A stretch of 64,000 nucleotides of DNA from Mycobacterium rhizamassiliense (GCF_900157375.1 NZ_LT721901.1:4235685-4299684), one strand, 5' to 3'; counted from the first letter of the stretch, positions 1 to 8,684 are shown. Notes: generated by a model from the letters alone, not told the origin. Translations and numbers: made by a program.

Positions 1-1
1 T

Positions 2-211
2 CGCGAAAACGGTTTGTCGTTCGACGATTTCACCATCCTGACACCGCTCACCGACGCCTTCACTCCCGCCGATTACCAGCGCGTGGAAGACGCCGGCATC
101 ACGGGCATCATCACCATGCCGTGGATGTTCTACTCCGGGCCGGACGCGAACCTGGACGACAAGATCGACGGCATGCAGCGGTTCCGCAAGGACATGGCGC
201 TCGACGGGTAG
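2..211 (+). CDS. C-terminal fragment of an LLM-class (luciferase-like) F420-dependent oxidoreductase
   Basis: The frame is open from the window edge to a TAG stop, so only the last 69 or so residues are visible and the start lies outside. The fragment has the pattern of the C-terminal beta/alpha strand of bacterial luciferase-like monooxygenases: a 'PADYQRVEDAGITGIITMPW' stretch, then a short acidic helix and a basic 'MQRFRKDMA' tail. Mycobacteria carry many such enzymes, most of which use coenzyme F420. No cofactor or substrate residue lies in the visible part, so the exact reaction cannot be named. A small ORF follows 32 bases downstream on the same strand. Confidence 0.6.
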   Translation, partial: RENGLSFDDFTILTPLTDAFTPADYQRVEDAGITGIITMPWMFYSGPDANLDDKIDGMQRFRKDMALDG

Positions 212-243
212 TGCTGCCGGTCGGCGCCCGCCATACTCTTCGC

Positions 244-474
244 ATGGCAGCATTCACGGTGGTGTTCAGCAGCGGCAGCCCACGCGACTACGGGGTGTTC
301 GACAGCTTCGAGGTGACCGACGCGGGCGTGCTGATCATCCGGATGCAGCGCGGGGACATCGACTGTCACTACATCGCGCCGGGCGTCTGGCTCGAAGTCG
401 TCGAGTTGGCCGATGGACAGCCCGCCAAGGCGTCCCGGGGGATCCTGGCCACCCGGCAAAACACGGTCGGTTAG
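244..474 (+). CDS. Small conserved hypothetical protein (76 aa)
   Basis: An ATG-started 76-residue ORF lies just behind the oxidoreductase fragment, with strand-like alternation (FTVVFSSG, GVLIIRMQRGD, CHYIAPGVWLEVV) and no signal peptide or membrane segment. The core 'DYGVFDSFEVTDAGVLIIR' looks like a compact beta-rich domain. No function is recognised. It is accepted as a gene because its codon composition is typical of the region and it is tightly packed with the upstream CDS. No strong ribosome binding site is visible, so translation may depend on the upstream message. Confidence 0.55.
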   Translation: MAAFTVVFSSGSPRDYGVFDSFEVTDAGVLIIRMQRGDIDCHYIAPGVWLEVVELADGQPAKASRGILATRQNTVG

Positions 475-523
475 GGCCAAAGCCGATTCGCTTTCGGCGC
501 AACCTGGCGCCACCGCCAGTTGG

Positions 524-529
524 TAGCGT
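524..529 (+). promoter_or_regulatory. Putative -10 element of the lipoprotein gene
   Basis: TAGCGT fits the mycobacterial TANNNT -10 consensus. It would place the transcription start near 536, about 30 bases before the ATG at 567. No convincing -35 is visible. Confidence 0.4.
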
Positions 530-566
530 GCAGGGGACCGGTTTGCTGCGAGGACAGGTGGGCGAT

Positions 567-1085
567 ATGGCGCGCAGGGCTTACGTGGTGGCGGCCGTTG
601 CGGCAGCGGTCGGTCTGGTCGCGGCGGGCTGCGGCAACTCGTCCAACTCGCACACCGCGACGTCGGCCAGCACTCCGGCGTCCAAGGCGTCCAAGACGGT
701 GACGGCATCGGTGTCGCAAGCGACCACGACCACCAGCGCAAGCGTCAACACCGACCTGCAGGCGCTGATACCGGTGCCGCCGAACACCGCGCACACCGAT
801 GGCCCGGATTCCATCCAGGAAAACGGGATTCATCTGCACTTCATGGTCAACGGCGCGCCGGTGGAGGTGATGGCCGCCTACAAGACCGCGCTGCTTGGCA
901 AGAGCTGGTCGCTGATCCTCGACAGTTCGAGCAACGGCGGGTCGGGCGGCGGCGCCACGTACACGGCCAGCAACGGCAACGCCTTCGGGTTCTTCAACGG
1001 AGGGGGCTGGGGCGACACGGTCGACATCGATGCGTGCGCGTGGCCGGCCAAGCCGGCGGACCATTCATGCGGGCACCAGCGATAG
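567..1085 (+). CDS. Secreted lipoprotein of unknown function (172 aa)
   Basis: The chosen ATG (MARRAYV) has an AGGAC-type ribosome binding site about 10 bases upstream; a GTG 39 bases earlier would spoil the signal peptide. Residues 1-21 form a lipoprotein signal ending in a lipobox (VAAGC) with Cys22 as the lipidation site. A Ser/Thr/Ala-rich linker runs to about residue 65, followed by a globular domain with 'HLHFMVNGAPVEVMAAYKTAL' and a glycine-rich stretch. Predicted location is the outer face of the cytoplasmic membrane or the cell wall. The domain resembles small mycobacterial lipoproteins without assigned function. The next gene starts 13 bases after the stop, so the two are probably co-transcribed. 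Confidence 0.8.
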   Translation: MARRAYVVAAVAAAVGLVAAGCGNSSNSHTATSASTPASKASKTVTASVSQATTTTSASVNTDLQALIPVPPNTAHTDGPDSIQENGIHLHFMVNGAPVEVMAAYKTALLGKSWSLILDSSSNGGSGGGATYTASNGNAFGFFNGGGWGDTVDIDACAWPAKPADHSCGHQR

Positions 1086-1098
1086 CTACAGGAGCGAT

Positions 1099-2577
1099 GT
1101 GACAGTACGAATTCGGGGTCTTGTCCTGCTGCCGATCATGTTGGCGGTGGCATTGGTGTGCGCGCCGACCGCGGCGGCCGACAGCTACACCGCGGAGCTG
1201 GTGGCGAAGTTCGACAACCAGACGGTGGTAGTGGCCGACCCGGCGGCGCGGCCGCCGCTGCAGAATGCCGACCAGCTGAACCAGCAGATCCTCAGCAGCC
1301 GTTGGACGTGGAGCGACGTGCCGCCGGTCTGGGTTGCCGCGGTGGCACCCAGCCAGACCGGCATCACCACCCCGGATTCCATGCACGACGTCATCCTGGG
1401 CCGCATTTCCGACTTCTCCGGGGTCATCCTGGTGATCGACTCCAAGGGCTATCACGTGCGCGCCTTCAACGTGCCGAAGGCGGTCGCCGAGAACGTCGAC
1501 TCGTTGATGAGTCAGTCGGCCAAGAACCACCGCAACGATCCCTACGGGGCGACCAGTGAATTCGTCCGGAAGCTGGCCGGCCTGAACGTGTCGCCAGGAC
1601 AACACGTCACCTCGTCGCCCGGCGCGAGCCAGCAGCACAAGGGCGGCTCGGCGGTGTGGACGATGCTGATCATCCTCGGCGTCCTGGTGGCGGTGGCCGG
1701 CCTGATCGTGTTCGCCGTCAGCCGAAACCGCAAGCGCCGCAGGGACGCCGAGGCCCGAGACCAGGTGAAGCAGGAGCTGATCGACGTCGAGTCCGGGGTC
1801 AGCGATCTCGATAACGCGGTGGTCACCGGTAGCGAAGTCGATGTCAGCGCCGAGGCGCTGAAGGCCAACTCCAGCCTGCACGACGCCCGCAAGGCGTATC
1901 AGGCCCGTGACTACAGCGCCGCGCGCGCACACCTGCGGGTCGCGCAGTCGACGGTGGCCCGCGGCTACCAGAAGCTCAACGTGGCCACCACGAGTGCGGT
2001 GGCCGCTGTTCCGGAGCAGGACCGCAAGCAGGCGACCGTGCGCGCGACCGATCCCGAGACCGGTCAGAACGTCACAATCAACAACAACAACTACGCCACC
2101 TCGGCGCAGCCCGGGTACCAGCACTACTACGGGGGCGGCTACTACAACGGCATGTTCTTCTACCCCGGCTATTACCCGTACGCGTTCTGGGGGCCGGGGT
2201 GGGGCTGGGCCGTCGCCGACGTCCTGATGATGGATGCGCTGCTGGACGATCACTGGGGTGGCAGCTACGAGCGTGGCTTCGAGGCGGGCCAAGACTCGGC
2301 CTGGGCCGGCGGCGCCGGCAGCTACGACGGTGGCCAAAACGCCAGCTACGACAGCCAGCAAGGCGATTACGGATTCGACGGCAACGACAATTCGTCCTCC
2401 GGCGGCGGCGACGTGAGCTTCGCCGGCGGCGAAAGCGGTGGCTACGACTCCGGCAGTGGCAGTTGGGGTTTCGGTGGCGGGTCAGATTCCGGCGGGGGCA
2501 GCTTCGACTTCGGCGGCGGCGGGTTCGATTCCGGTGGCGGCTTCGACTCGGGCGGCGGGGGAGACTCCGGCTTCTGA
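1099..2577 (+). CDS. TPM-domain membrane protein with a long Gly/Ser/Asp-rich tail
   Basis: GTG start with AGGAG four bases upstream. The protein (492 aa) has a cleavable signal peptide ending near 'TAAAD', then a TPM domain of about 120 residues (SYTAELVAKFDNQTVV..., ending near 'YGATSEF'). A single transmembrane segment follows at about 185-207 (VWTMLIILGVLVAVAGLIVF) with a basic stop-transfer (RNRKRRRD). Next come a coiled-coil-like cytoplasmic region and a Tyr/Gly segment. The last 110 or so residues are almost wholly Gly, Ser, Asp, Phe and Tyr with GGGFDSGGGFDSGG repeats. TPM domains occur in secreted or membrane proteins linked to photosystem repair in plants and to envelope functions in bacteria; the role here is unknown. 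The tail is probably disordered. Confidence 0.82.
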   Translation: MTVRIRGLVLLPIMLAVALVCAPTAAADSYTAELVAKFDNQTVVVADPAARPPLQNADQLNQQILSSRWTWSDVPPVWVAAVAPSQTGITTPDSMHDVILGRISDFSGVILVIDSKGYHVRAFNVPKAVAENVDSLMSQSAKNHRNDPYGATSEFVRKLAGLNVSPGQHVTSSPGASQQHKGGSAVWTMLIILGVLVAVAGLIVFAVSRNRKRRRDAEARDQVKQELIDVESGVSDLDNAVVTGSEVDVSAEALKANSSLHDARKAYQARDYSAARAHLRVAQSTVARGYQKLNVATTSAVAAVPEQDRKQATVRATDPETGQNVTINNNNYATSAQPGYQHYYGGGYYNGMFFYPGYYPYAFWGPGWGWAVADVLMMDALLDDHWGGSYERGFEAGQDSAWAGGAGSYDGGQNASYDSQQGDYGFDGNDNSSSGGGDVSFAGGESGGYDSGSGSWGFGGGSDSGGGSFDFGGGGFDSGGGFDSGGGGDSGF

Positions 2578-2666
2578 GATGCCCTCAGCGTCAGCATGTC
2601 TCGCTAGGCGTAGTTGCGACAACGTTCGACGAGGCCCCGCCGCTGCCGCCAGTGCCGGTGTGCCGG

Positions 2667-3863
2667 CTAGGCGTTGGCCAGCCACCATTGGCGGAGCGCG
2701 GTGGCATCGGGGTTAGCCGAGCGCAGTGAGCCCAGGACGTTTTTGCCGTCGATGGTCCAGGTGATCGTCGCGACGTCGTTCTGGGTTCCGCACGCCTCCT
2801 GTCCGCTCGTTTCGCCTTGCCGCCATGTCATCGGCGTCGAACCACCGTCCACGCAAGGGATTTGGGCGATGTCTTTGATGAAGGCTTTGAATTCGGCATT
2901 CAGCGCGTCGCCGTGTCCCAAGAGGCGATAGACGGCGGAAGCCGGCCCGCCGGGGTCGGGGTTTTGACCGCAATCGATCTCAGCGAGGGAGAGGAAGGTC
3001 AATTTGTCCGGGGCGGCCGGATGGCAATTGGTGAGGTTGTAGCCCTTCGCCAGCGAGGCGGCCAGGGTGTTGATATTCGCCGCGTCGACCTTGCCCTGGT
3101 TGTCGATTTTGCCGGCAATCTGATTGGCGATGTTGACCGCCAGATCCCCCGGGTTGGTGCGGCAACCGTTGACGTCGATCGCGACGTTGCCGCGGACGGT
3201 GAGCGCGCGCTGGCACGACACGTTGAGCGGCGCTCCGCCAGGGTCGGGGTTGCCGAGTTTTACGTTCACCGTGGTGGTCAAAATCCCGTTCGCGTTGGCG
3301 ACCGGTCCCACTGCGAAGTTCGCGATGAGGTTGTCCGTGCCGGGAGGGGTGACCTGGCGGTTGGCGCAGGCCGGCCACCGCTGGGCGGAGGTCGCGAAGA
3401 AGGCATTCGCCTCGGTGGCGGAGGGGAACAACACCACCGCCTGCCTGACCTCAGGCTTCGGATCACTCGATCCCGACGCAGAATCGTGCTCCCCACTCAC
3501 GGCGGTGTTACCGCTGCCCGCATAAACGGATGCCATTGCGGGGTTGGTCGCATAGATGCATTCGTCGGGGAATTTCCATCCCGCGGGAAACAGCTGTTTG
3601 AACTCGGCGTCGTCCTGCAGCTTGTCGATCTTGTTCACGCTCGTCGTTCCGGTGAGTCCTAAGGTGGTGTCGACCTCGGCCAGACTGAGCAGCAGATTAG
3701 CCAGCGCGGCTTGCCCAATCATGGGTCCGGGCGCCGGCGCCGCCGTCGGGGTCGTGGCCTTCGATGTGGTCGACGATGCCGGGGTTTTCTGCTCGTTGCC
3801 ACCGCACGCCCCGATCGACATCGCGATCACGGCGATGACGGCAGCGGTCCTCAACTGGCGCAT
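2667..3863 (-). CDS. Lipoprotein with PknH-type extracellular sensor domain (398 aa)
   Basis: ATG start with an AAAGG ribosome binding site. The signal peptide ends in a lipobox (SIGAC, Cys20), followed by a Thr/Ala/Pro linker. Residues 55-245 match the mycobacterial PknH_C sensor pattern: a long helix after 'MIGQAALANLLLS', 'AVVLFPSATEANAFFATSAQRW', the conserved Cys pairs, 'LTVRGNVAIDVNGC' and 'VNIANQIAGKI'. The C-terminal 140 residues (LPSGR-like turn, IDCGQNPDPGGPASAVYRL, CVDGGS, final WWLANA) form a second domain of the kind seen at the ends of some mycobacterial surface sensors. There is no kinase domain here or next door, so it may bind a ligand or act with an unlinked kinase. It converges with the TPM gene. 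Confidence 0.8.
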   Translation of the reverse strand: MRQLRTAAVIAVIAMSIGACGGNEQKTPASSTTSKATTPTAAPAPGPMIGQAALANLLLSLAEVDTTLGLTGTTSVNKIDKLQDDAEFKQLFPAGWKFPDECIYATNPAMASVYAGSGNTAVSGEHDSASGSSDPKPEVRQAVVLFPSATEANAFFATSAQRWPACANRQVTPPGTDNLIANFAVGPVANANGILTTTVNVKLGNPDPGGAPLNVSCQRALTVRGNVAIDVNGCRTNPGDLAVNIANQIAGKIDNQGKVDAANINTLAASLAKGYNLTNCHPAAPDKLTFLSLAEIDCGQNPDPGGPASAVYRLLGHGDALNAEFKAFIKDIAQIPCVDGGSTPMTWRQGETSGQEACGTQNDVATITWTIDGKNVLGSLRSANPDATALRQWWLANA

Positions 3864-4091
3864 GCGTTCACCTTTCCAAGCGTTAGGCCCTTCAAAGCCT
3901 TCCGCGCGACCCGACGCATCGGCCAGTCAAAGCTGGGAGTGCAATGGAGCGTAGCTGACGTTTTGTGCCAGCGAAAGCCCACAAACTCCAGCACTCGAGC
4001 GCTGTCGGTGGGATAGAAGCTGTTCCAATGGGATTCGATACAGGCGGTGTTTTGGAACGACCGCGGCAGCAAAAGAACGTGGCGGCGAAAG
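3864..4091. other. Intergenic region upstream of the sensor lipoprotein
   Basis: This stretch lies between the lipoprotein start and the glnA1 terminator. No coding pattern was accepted in it. A TTGACT about 80 bases upstream of the lipoprotein start could be a -35, but no well-placed TANNNT follows it, so no promoter is called. Confidence 0.4.
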
Positions 4092-4125
4092 AAATAGCCC
4101 CGGGGGGCGAACCCCGGGGCTATTT
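4092..4125 (-). terminator. Strong intrinsic-type terminator of glnA1
   Basis: A perfect 14-bp inverted repeat (AAATAGCCCCGGGG at 4092-4105 with its complement at 4112-4125) encloses a six-base loop. It lies 21 bases past the glnA1 stop. On the minus strand the stem ends in CTATTTC, so it has a short U tract. The symmetric A/T ends make it potentially bidirectional, isolating glnA1 from the accessory block. Confidence 0.85.
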
Positions 4126-4146
4126 GCTCAACGCGTCGCGACGTGT

Positions 4147-5583
<1,437 letters not shown>

Positions 5584-5615
5584 AGAATGCTCCTTTGCTT
5601 GTTATTCCGCGGCCG

Positions 5616-5647
5616 ACGCTATGGAGATGATGTTGCCCGCCCGTCAA
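5616..5647 (-). promoter_or_regulatory. Putative glnA1 promoter
   Basis: On the minus strand a TTGACG (5647-5642) is followed 20 bases later by TAGCGT (5621-5616), which fits TANNNT. The spacing is longer than the usual 17-18, as is common at activator-dependent promoters, and the GlnR-type box lies just upstream. The transcription start would fall near 5609, giving a leader of about 25 bases that contains the AAGGAG. Confidence 0.5.
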
Positions 5648-5653
5648 CCCCGT

Positions 5654-5669
5654 GTTGCGCGGAGGTTAC
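5654..5669 (-). promoter_or_regulatory. GlnR-type operator upstream of glnA1
   Basis: Read on the minus strand the sequence is GTAAC-CTCCGC-GCAAC, an exact fit to the actinobacterial GlnR box GTnAC-n6-GnAAC. It sits six bases upstream of the putative -35 of glnA1, the usual place for an activator. GlnR activates nitrogen-assimilation genes under nitrogen limitation in mycobacteria; binding here is inferred from the match. Confidence 0.72.
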
Positions 5670-5714
5670 GTGACCGTGCGTCGCGTAAATGAAAGCGGAG
5701 CACCCGGCGGGTTC

Positions 5715-5720
5715 TATTGT
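5715..5720 (+). promoter_or_regulatory. -10 element for a leaderless short ORF and the RDD gene
   Basis: TATTGT matches TANNNT and ends six bases before the ATG of the 25-codon ORF, so the transcript would begin at or next to that ATG. Confidence 0.6.
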
Positions 5721-5726
5721 TGGGCC

Positions 5727-5804
5727 ATGGACCGCAAGATCGTATCTGGTCACCCCCCAAAGCGCAGTGGCCCGCCCTGGGTTTTCCCGCCGGAGGCCCG
5801 TTGA
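5727..5804 (+). CDS. 25-aa leader ORF translationally coupled to the RDD membrane protein
   Basis: An ATG-started ORF beginning MDRKIVSGHPPKRSG and ending PPEAR; its TGA shares one base with the ATG of the next gene (TGATG). A TANNNT hexamer six bases upstream implies leaderless translation. The peptide is basic and proline-rich with no hydrophobic segment. A GGAGG inside its last codons serves as ribosome binding site for the RDD gene. Translation of this ORF therefore probably feeds ribosomes to the RDD start. Whether the peptide itself has a function is unknown. Confidence 0.6.
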   Translation: MDRKIVSGHPPKRSGPPWVFPPEAR

Positions 5805-6223
5805 TGGCGGAATCACGGCCCGCGTATCCCGGCGAGGCGCTCGGTTTGCCCGAGGGCGGGGCCGGATCGCTGGCCCCGATGGGGCGCCGGGTGGGGGCGT
5901 TGCTGATCGACTGGCTGATCTCCTACGGACTCGCGTTGCTGGCCCTGGGCGTGGGTGCGTTCAAGATCGACATGTTGTCGACGGCGATCTTGGTGATCTG
6001 GTTTCTGCTCGGCGTGCTGTCCGTGCGGCTGTTCGGCTTCACGCCCGGCCAACTAGCGCTGGGGCTCGGCGTGGTCTCGGTGGCCGGCGGCGGGACGGTC
6101 GGCCTAGGGCGGTTGGCGGCCCGCGGGTTGTTGCTCGCGCTGGTGGTGCCGGCGTTGTTCACCGACTGGGACGGCCGCGGCATTCACGACAGAGCGACCG
6201 GCACGGCGGTGGTACGGCGCTGA
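5804..6223 (+). CDS. RDD-family small membrane protein
   Basis: 139-residue protein with the RDD-family signature: an Arg near the first helix (GRRVGALLIDWLISYG), an Asp in it, and a terminal 'DWDGRGIHDRATGTAVV' motif. About three hydrophobic segments span residues 28-55, 58-80 and 95-118. The chosen ATG has CGGAGG seven bases upstream and overlaps the stop of the leader ORF. RDD proteins have been proposed to act in membrane transport, but no substrate is established. It is divergent from glnA1, as Rv2219A is, and converges with the DUF4191 gene. Confidence 0.85.
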   Translation: MAESRPAYPGEALGLPEGGAGSLAPMGRRVGALLIDWLISYGLALLALGVGAFKIDMLSTAILVIWFLLGVLSVRLFGFTPGQLALGLGVVSVAGGGTVGLGRLAARGLLLALVVPALFTDWDGRGIHDRATGTAVVRR

Positions 6224-6289
6224 GTCCGATGGCGGCGACCCGCTGCGCCCGGCTTCGCCGCGCTTGCGGTCGCCGCTGAGTCCGATGGC
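6218..6289. repeat. Hairpin flanked by a 16-bp direct repeat
   Basis: CGCTGAGTCCGATGGC occurs at 6218-6233 and again at 6274-6289. Between the copies lies a 40-base GC-rich inverted repeat with arms GGCGACC at 6234-6240 and GGTCGCC at 6268-6274 and an inner CGG-CTTCG-CCG stem. The left copy contains the RDD stop codon and the right copy abuts the DUF4191 stop. The hairpin can serve as a shared terminator between these convergent genes. The flanking duplication suggests that a small palindromic element was inserted. Confidence 0.6.
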
Positions 6290-7044
6290 TACTTGCGGCG
6301 GACGGTGCGCTGCACGCCGCGCATCTTGCCGGCGTTGGGTAGCGGCCCCTTCGGCATCACGCCGGCTCCGGCCCGCGATCCGAGCGCGGCGAGCCGCGAC
6401 TCCAGCGTGTCCATCTGCTTGACGGTGATGTTTGCCGGCAGGCGGGTGAGGTGGCGTTCCAGCTTGCTCAGCGGAACCTCACCCTCGCCGTTGCCGACGA
6501 CGACGTCGTAGATCGGCACGTCACCGACCAGCCGCGCGGTGCGCTTCTTCTCCTGCGCCAACAGCGGTTTGACCCGGGTCGACGACCCCTCGCCGACGAA
6601 GATCACGCCGGGGCGCCCGATCACCCGGTGCACCGCGTCGAAGTGGCCCGTCGCGGCGACGCCCGGGCTGACGCGCCACTTGCCGCGCAGGTTGTCCAGC
6701 ACCCAGGCGGCGGCGCCGGTCTGTCCCTCGGCTTGGCGGTAGACCGATTTCTGGGCGCGCCGGCCGAAGATGATGAACGCCACCAAGGCGCCCAGCACCA
6801 CGCCGAGCGGAATCAGGGTGACCATCGTGAACAAGCCGCCGAGCAGCAGGCTCGCCACCACCGCCGCCGCCACGATCAGGACGAAGGCGCCGATCATGTA
6901 GGGCAGCAGCCGCTTGTCCTGCTTGCGCTGGAGATTGAACGCCTGCCACAGCTGGGTGCGACGTTCCTTCGACGCGGCCTTGCGCTCGGCCTGCGCCGCG
7001 GCCCTGGCGGCCTTGTTCTCTGCGGCAGTGCGGGGTTTAGCCAT
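6289..7044 (-). CDS. DUF4191 membrane protein (Rv2219-like)
   Basis: 251 residues from the ATG (MAKPRTAAENK). A TTG six bases upstream is less likely because a TATCCT -10 lies six bases before the ATG's neighbouring triplet. The N-terminal 50 residues are a highly charged Ala/Arg/Lys helix. Two adjacent transmembrane segments follow at about 49-72 and 78-95 (MIGAFVLIVAAAVVASLLL and MVTLIPLGVVLGALVAFIIF), then a soluble domain with 'RPGVIFVGEGSSTRVKPLLAQEKKR' and a basic tail. The family is conserved next to lipA in actinobacteria, but no activity is known. It starts 24 bases after the lipA stop, so it probably reads from both the lip operon and its own promoter. Confidence 0.88.
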   Translation of the reverse strand: MAKPRTAAENKAARAAAQAERKAASKERRTQLWQAFNLQRKQDKRLLPYMIGAFVLIVAAAVVASLLLGGLFTMVTLIPLGVVLGALVAFIIFGRRAQKSVYRQAEGQTGAAAWVLDNLRGKWRVSPGVAATGHFDAVHRVIGRPGVIFVGEGSSTRVKPLLAQEKKRTARLVGDVPIYDVVVGNGEGEVPLSKLERHLTRLPANITVKQMDTLESRLAALGSRAGAGVMPKGPLPNAGKMRGVQRTVRRK

Positions 7045-7050
7045 AGTCAA

Positions 7051-7056
7051 AGGATA
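7051..7056 (-). promoter_or_regulatory. -10 element for the DUF4191 gene
   Basis: TATCCT on the minus strand, separated from the ATG at 7044 by TTGACT (six bases), is consistent with a leaderless internal promoter in the lip operon. Confidence 0.45.
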
Positions 7057-7068
7057 CGGTCGGGCCGG

Positions 7069-7998
7069 TCAGCTACATGACCGAGTGCGGGCGGCCTGCT
7101 CGTACAGGCGGCCCGCCCGATACGACGAGCGCACCAGCGGTCCGGCCAGCACACCGGCGAAGCCCAGCCCCTCGGCGTGGGCGGCGAACTCGACGAACTC
7201 CTCGGGCCGCACCCACCGCTCCACCGGGTGGTGGCGCGCCGACGGGCGAAGGTACTGGGTGATGGTGACGATGTCGCAGCCGGCGTCGTGCAGGTCTGCC
7301 AGCGCGGTGCGCACCTCGTCGGGGGTTTCGCCCATCCCGAGGATGAGGTTGCTCTTGGTGACCAGACCGAAGTCCCGCGCCGCGGTGATCACGTCCAGGC
7401 TGCGCTGGTAGGTGAACGCGGGCCGGATCCGCTTGAAGATGCGTGGCACGGTTTCGACGTTGTGCGCCAACACTTCTGGCCGGGACTCGAAGACTTCCCT
7501 GAGGCGCGTCGGCTCGCCGTTGAAGTCGGGGACCAGCAGCTCCACACCGGTTGACGGGTTGAGCTCCTTGATGGCGCGCACGGTCTCGGCGTACAGCCAC
7601 GCGCCGCCGTCGGGCAGGTCGTCGCGGGCGACCCCGGTGACCGTGGCGTAGCGCAGGCCCATCGTCTGCACGCTCTCGGCGACCCGCCGCGGCTCGTCGC
7701 GGTCCAGCGGGGCGGGCTTGCCGGTATCGATCTGGCAGAAGTCGCAGCGGCGGGTGCACTGGTCGCCGCCGATCAGGAAGGTGGCTTCCCGGTCCTCCCA
7801 GCATTCGAAGATGTTGGGGCAGCCGGCCTCTTCGCAGACGGTGTGTAGGCCCTCGCGCTTCACCAGGCTCTTGAGCTCGGTGTACTCCGGTCCCATCCGC
7901 GCCCGCGTCTTGATCCACGGCGGCTTGCGCTCGATCGGGGTCTGCGCGTTGCGCGCTTCCAGCCGCAGCAACTTGCGGCCTTCGGGAGCAACGGTCAC
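7069..7998 (-). CDS. lipA: Lipoyl synthase
   Basis: Radical-SAM enzyme that inserts two sulfurs into octanoyl groups on lipoyl domains of DlaT, GcvH and related E2 proteins. It has the auxiliary cluster cysteines 55, 60 and 66 (CEEAGCPNIFEC), the SAM-cluster motif CTRRCDFC (Cys81, 85, 88), and the C-terminal 'RSSYRAG' whose Ser ligates the auxiliary cluster. Length 309 aa is typical. The GTG start overlaps the lipB stop by four bases (GTGA), indicating coupled translation. The dlaT gene, whose product is a substrate, lies 3 kb away. Confidence 0.97.
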   Translation of the reverse strand: MTVAPEGRKLLRLEARNAQTPIERKPPWIKTRARMGPEYTELKSLVKREGLHTVCEEAGCPNIFECWEDREATFLIGGDQCTRRCDFCQIDTGKPAPLDRDEPRRVAESVQTMGLRYATVTGVARDDLPDGGAWLYAETVRAIKELNPSTGVELLVPDFNGEPTRLREVFESRPEVLAHNVETVPRIFKRIRPAFTYQRSLDVITAARDFGLVTKSNLILGMGETPDEVRTALADLHDAGCDIVTITQYLRPSARHHPVERWVRPEEFVEFAAHAEGLGFAGVLAGPLVRSSYRAGRLYEQAARTRSCS

Positions 7999-8684
7999 GG
8001 TGTCGATGCTACGCGGGCCGCGGCGGGCTGCCAGCTAAGGGCGAGTCGGCCGTCGAGTGCGTCACACACCGCCGTGGCGACCGCCGCGCGCACCTCGTCG
8101 ACGGTGATCCGGCGTCCCAGTTCGGCGGACAGCGACGTCACGCCGGCGTCGCTGATGCCGCACGGCACGATGGCGTTGTACGCGCCCAGATCGCAGTCGC
8201 AGTTGAGGGCGAACCCGTGCAGCGTGGTCGCTCGGGACACCCGGACGCCGATCGCGGCGATCTTGCGTGCTGGCCGCCCGGGCACCCATACGCCGGACCG
8301 GCCGTCGATCCGGGCGGTTTGCAGCCCCAGATCCCCGCACACCTTGATCAGTGATTCCTCAAGGCGCCGAACATAATTCACCACATCGAGCGGTTCGGCC
8401 AGCCCGATGATGGGGTAGCCGACCAGCTGCCCCGGACCGTGCCAGGTGATCTTTCCGCCGCGGTCGGTGTCGACGACGGGCGTGCCATCGGCAGGCCGCT
8501 CCTGCGGTTCGGTGCGCCGGCCCGCGGTGTAGACCGCCGGGTGCTCGAGCAGCAAGACGGTGTCGCTGCCGCCGGCGACCCTCGCGTCGGCCAGGTCGCG
8601 CTGCAGCTGCCACGCGGTGCGGTAGTCGACCACGCCCAGTTGGCGGACGTCGATCGCGGTCGCCTGCGACCTGATAGAGCTCAT
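7995..8684 (-). CDS. lipB: Octanoyl-[ACP]:protein octanoyltransferase
   Basis: Transfers octanoate from acyl carrier protein to lipoyl domains, the step before LipA. 229 residues from the ATG (MSSIRSQ). Longer GTG/ATG starts upstream are rejected because a TAACCT -10 lies seven bases before this ATG. Visible motifs are 'RGGKITWHGPGQLVGYPI', the catalytic Lys141 in 'RPARKIAAIGVR' and the nucleophile Cys175 in 'IVPCGIS'. It is the first gene of the lipB-lipA-DUF4191 operon. Confidence 0.96.
   Translation of the reverse strand: MSSIRSQATAIDVRQLGVVDYRTAWQLQRDLADARVAGGSDTVLLLEHPAVYTAGRRTEPQERPADGTPVVDTDRGGKITWHGPGQLVGYPIIGLAEPLDVVNYVRRLEESLIKVCGDLGLQTARIDGRSGVWVPGRPARKIAAIGVRVSRATTLHGFALNCDCDLGAYNAIVPCGISDAGVTSLSAELGRRITVDEVRAAVATAVCDALDGRLALSWQPAAARVASTP

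Noticed and set aside
994..2361. 455-codon open frame antisense to the TPM gene
   Set aside because: It is Val/Gly/Arg/His-rich with no domain pattern and mirrors the third-position GC bias of the real gene; the sense frame has a signal peptide, TPM domain and helix.
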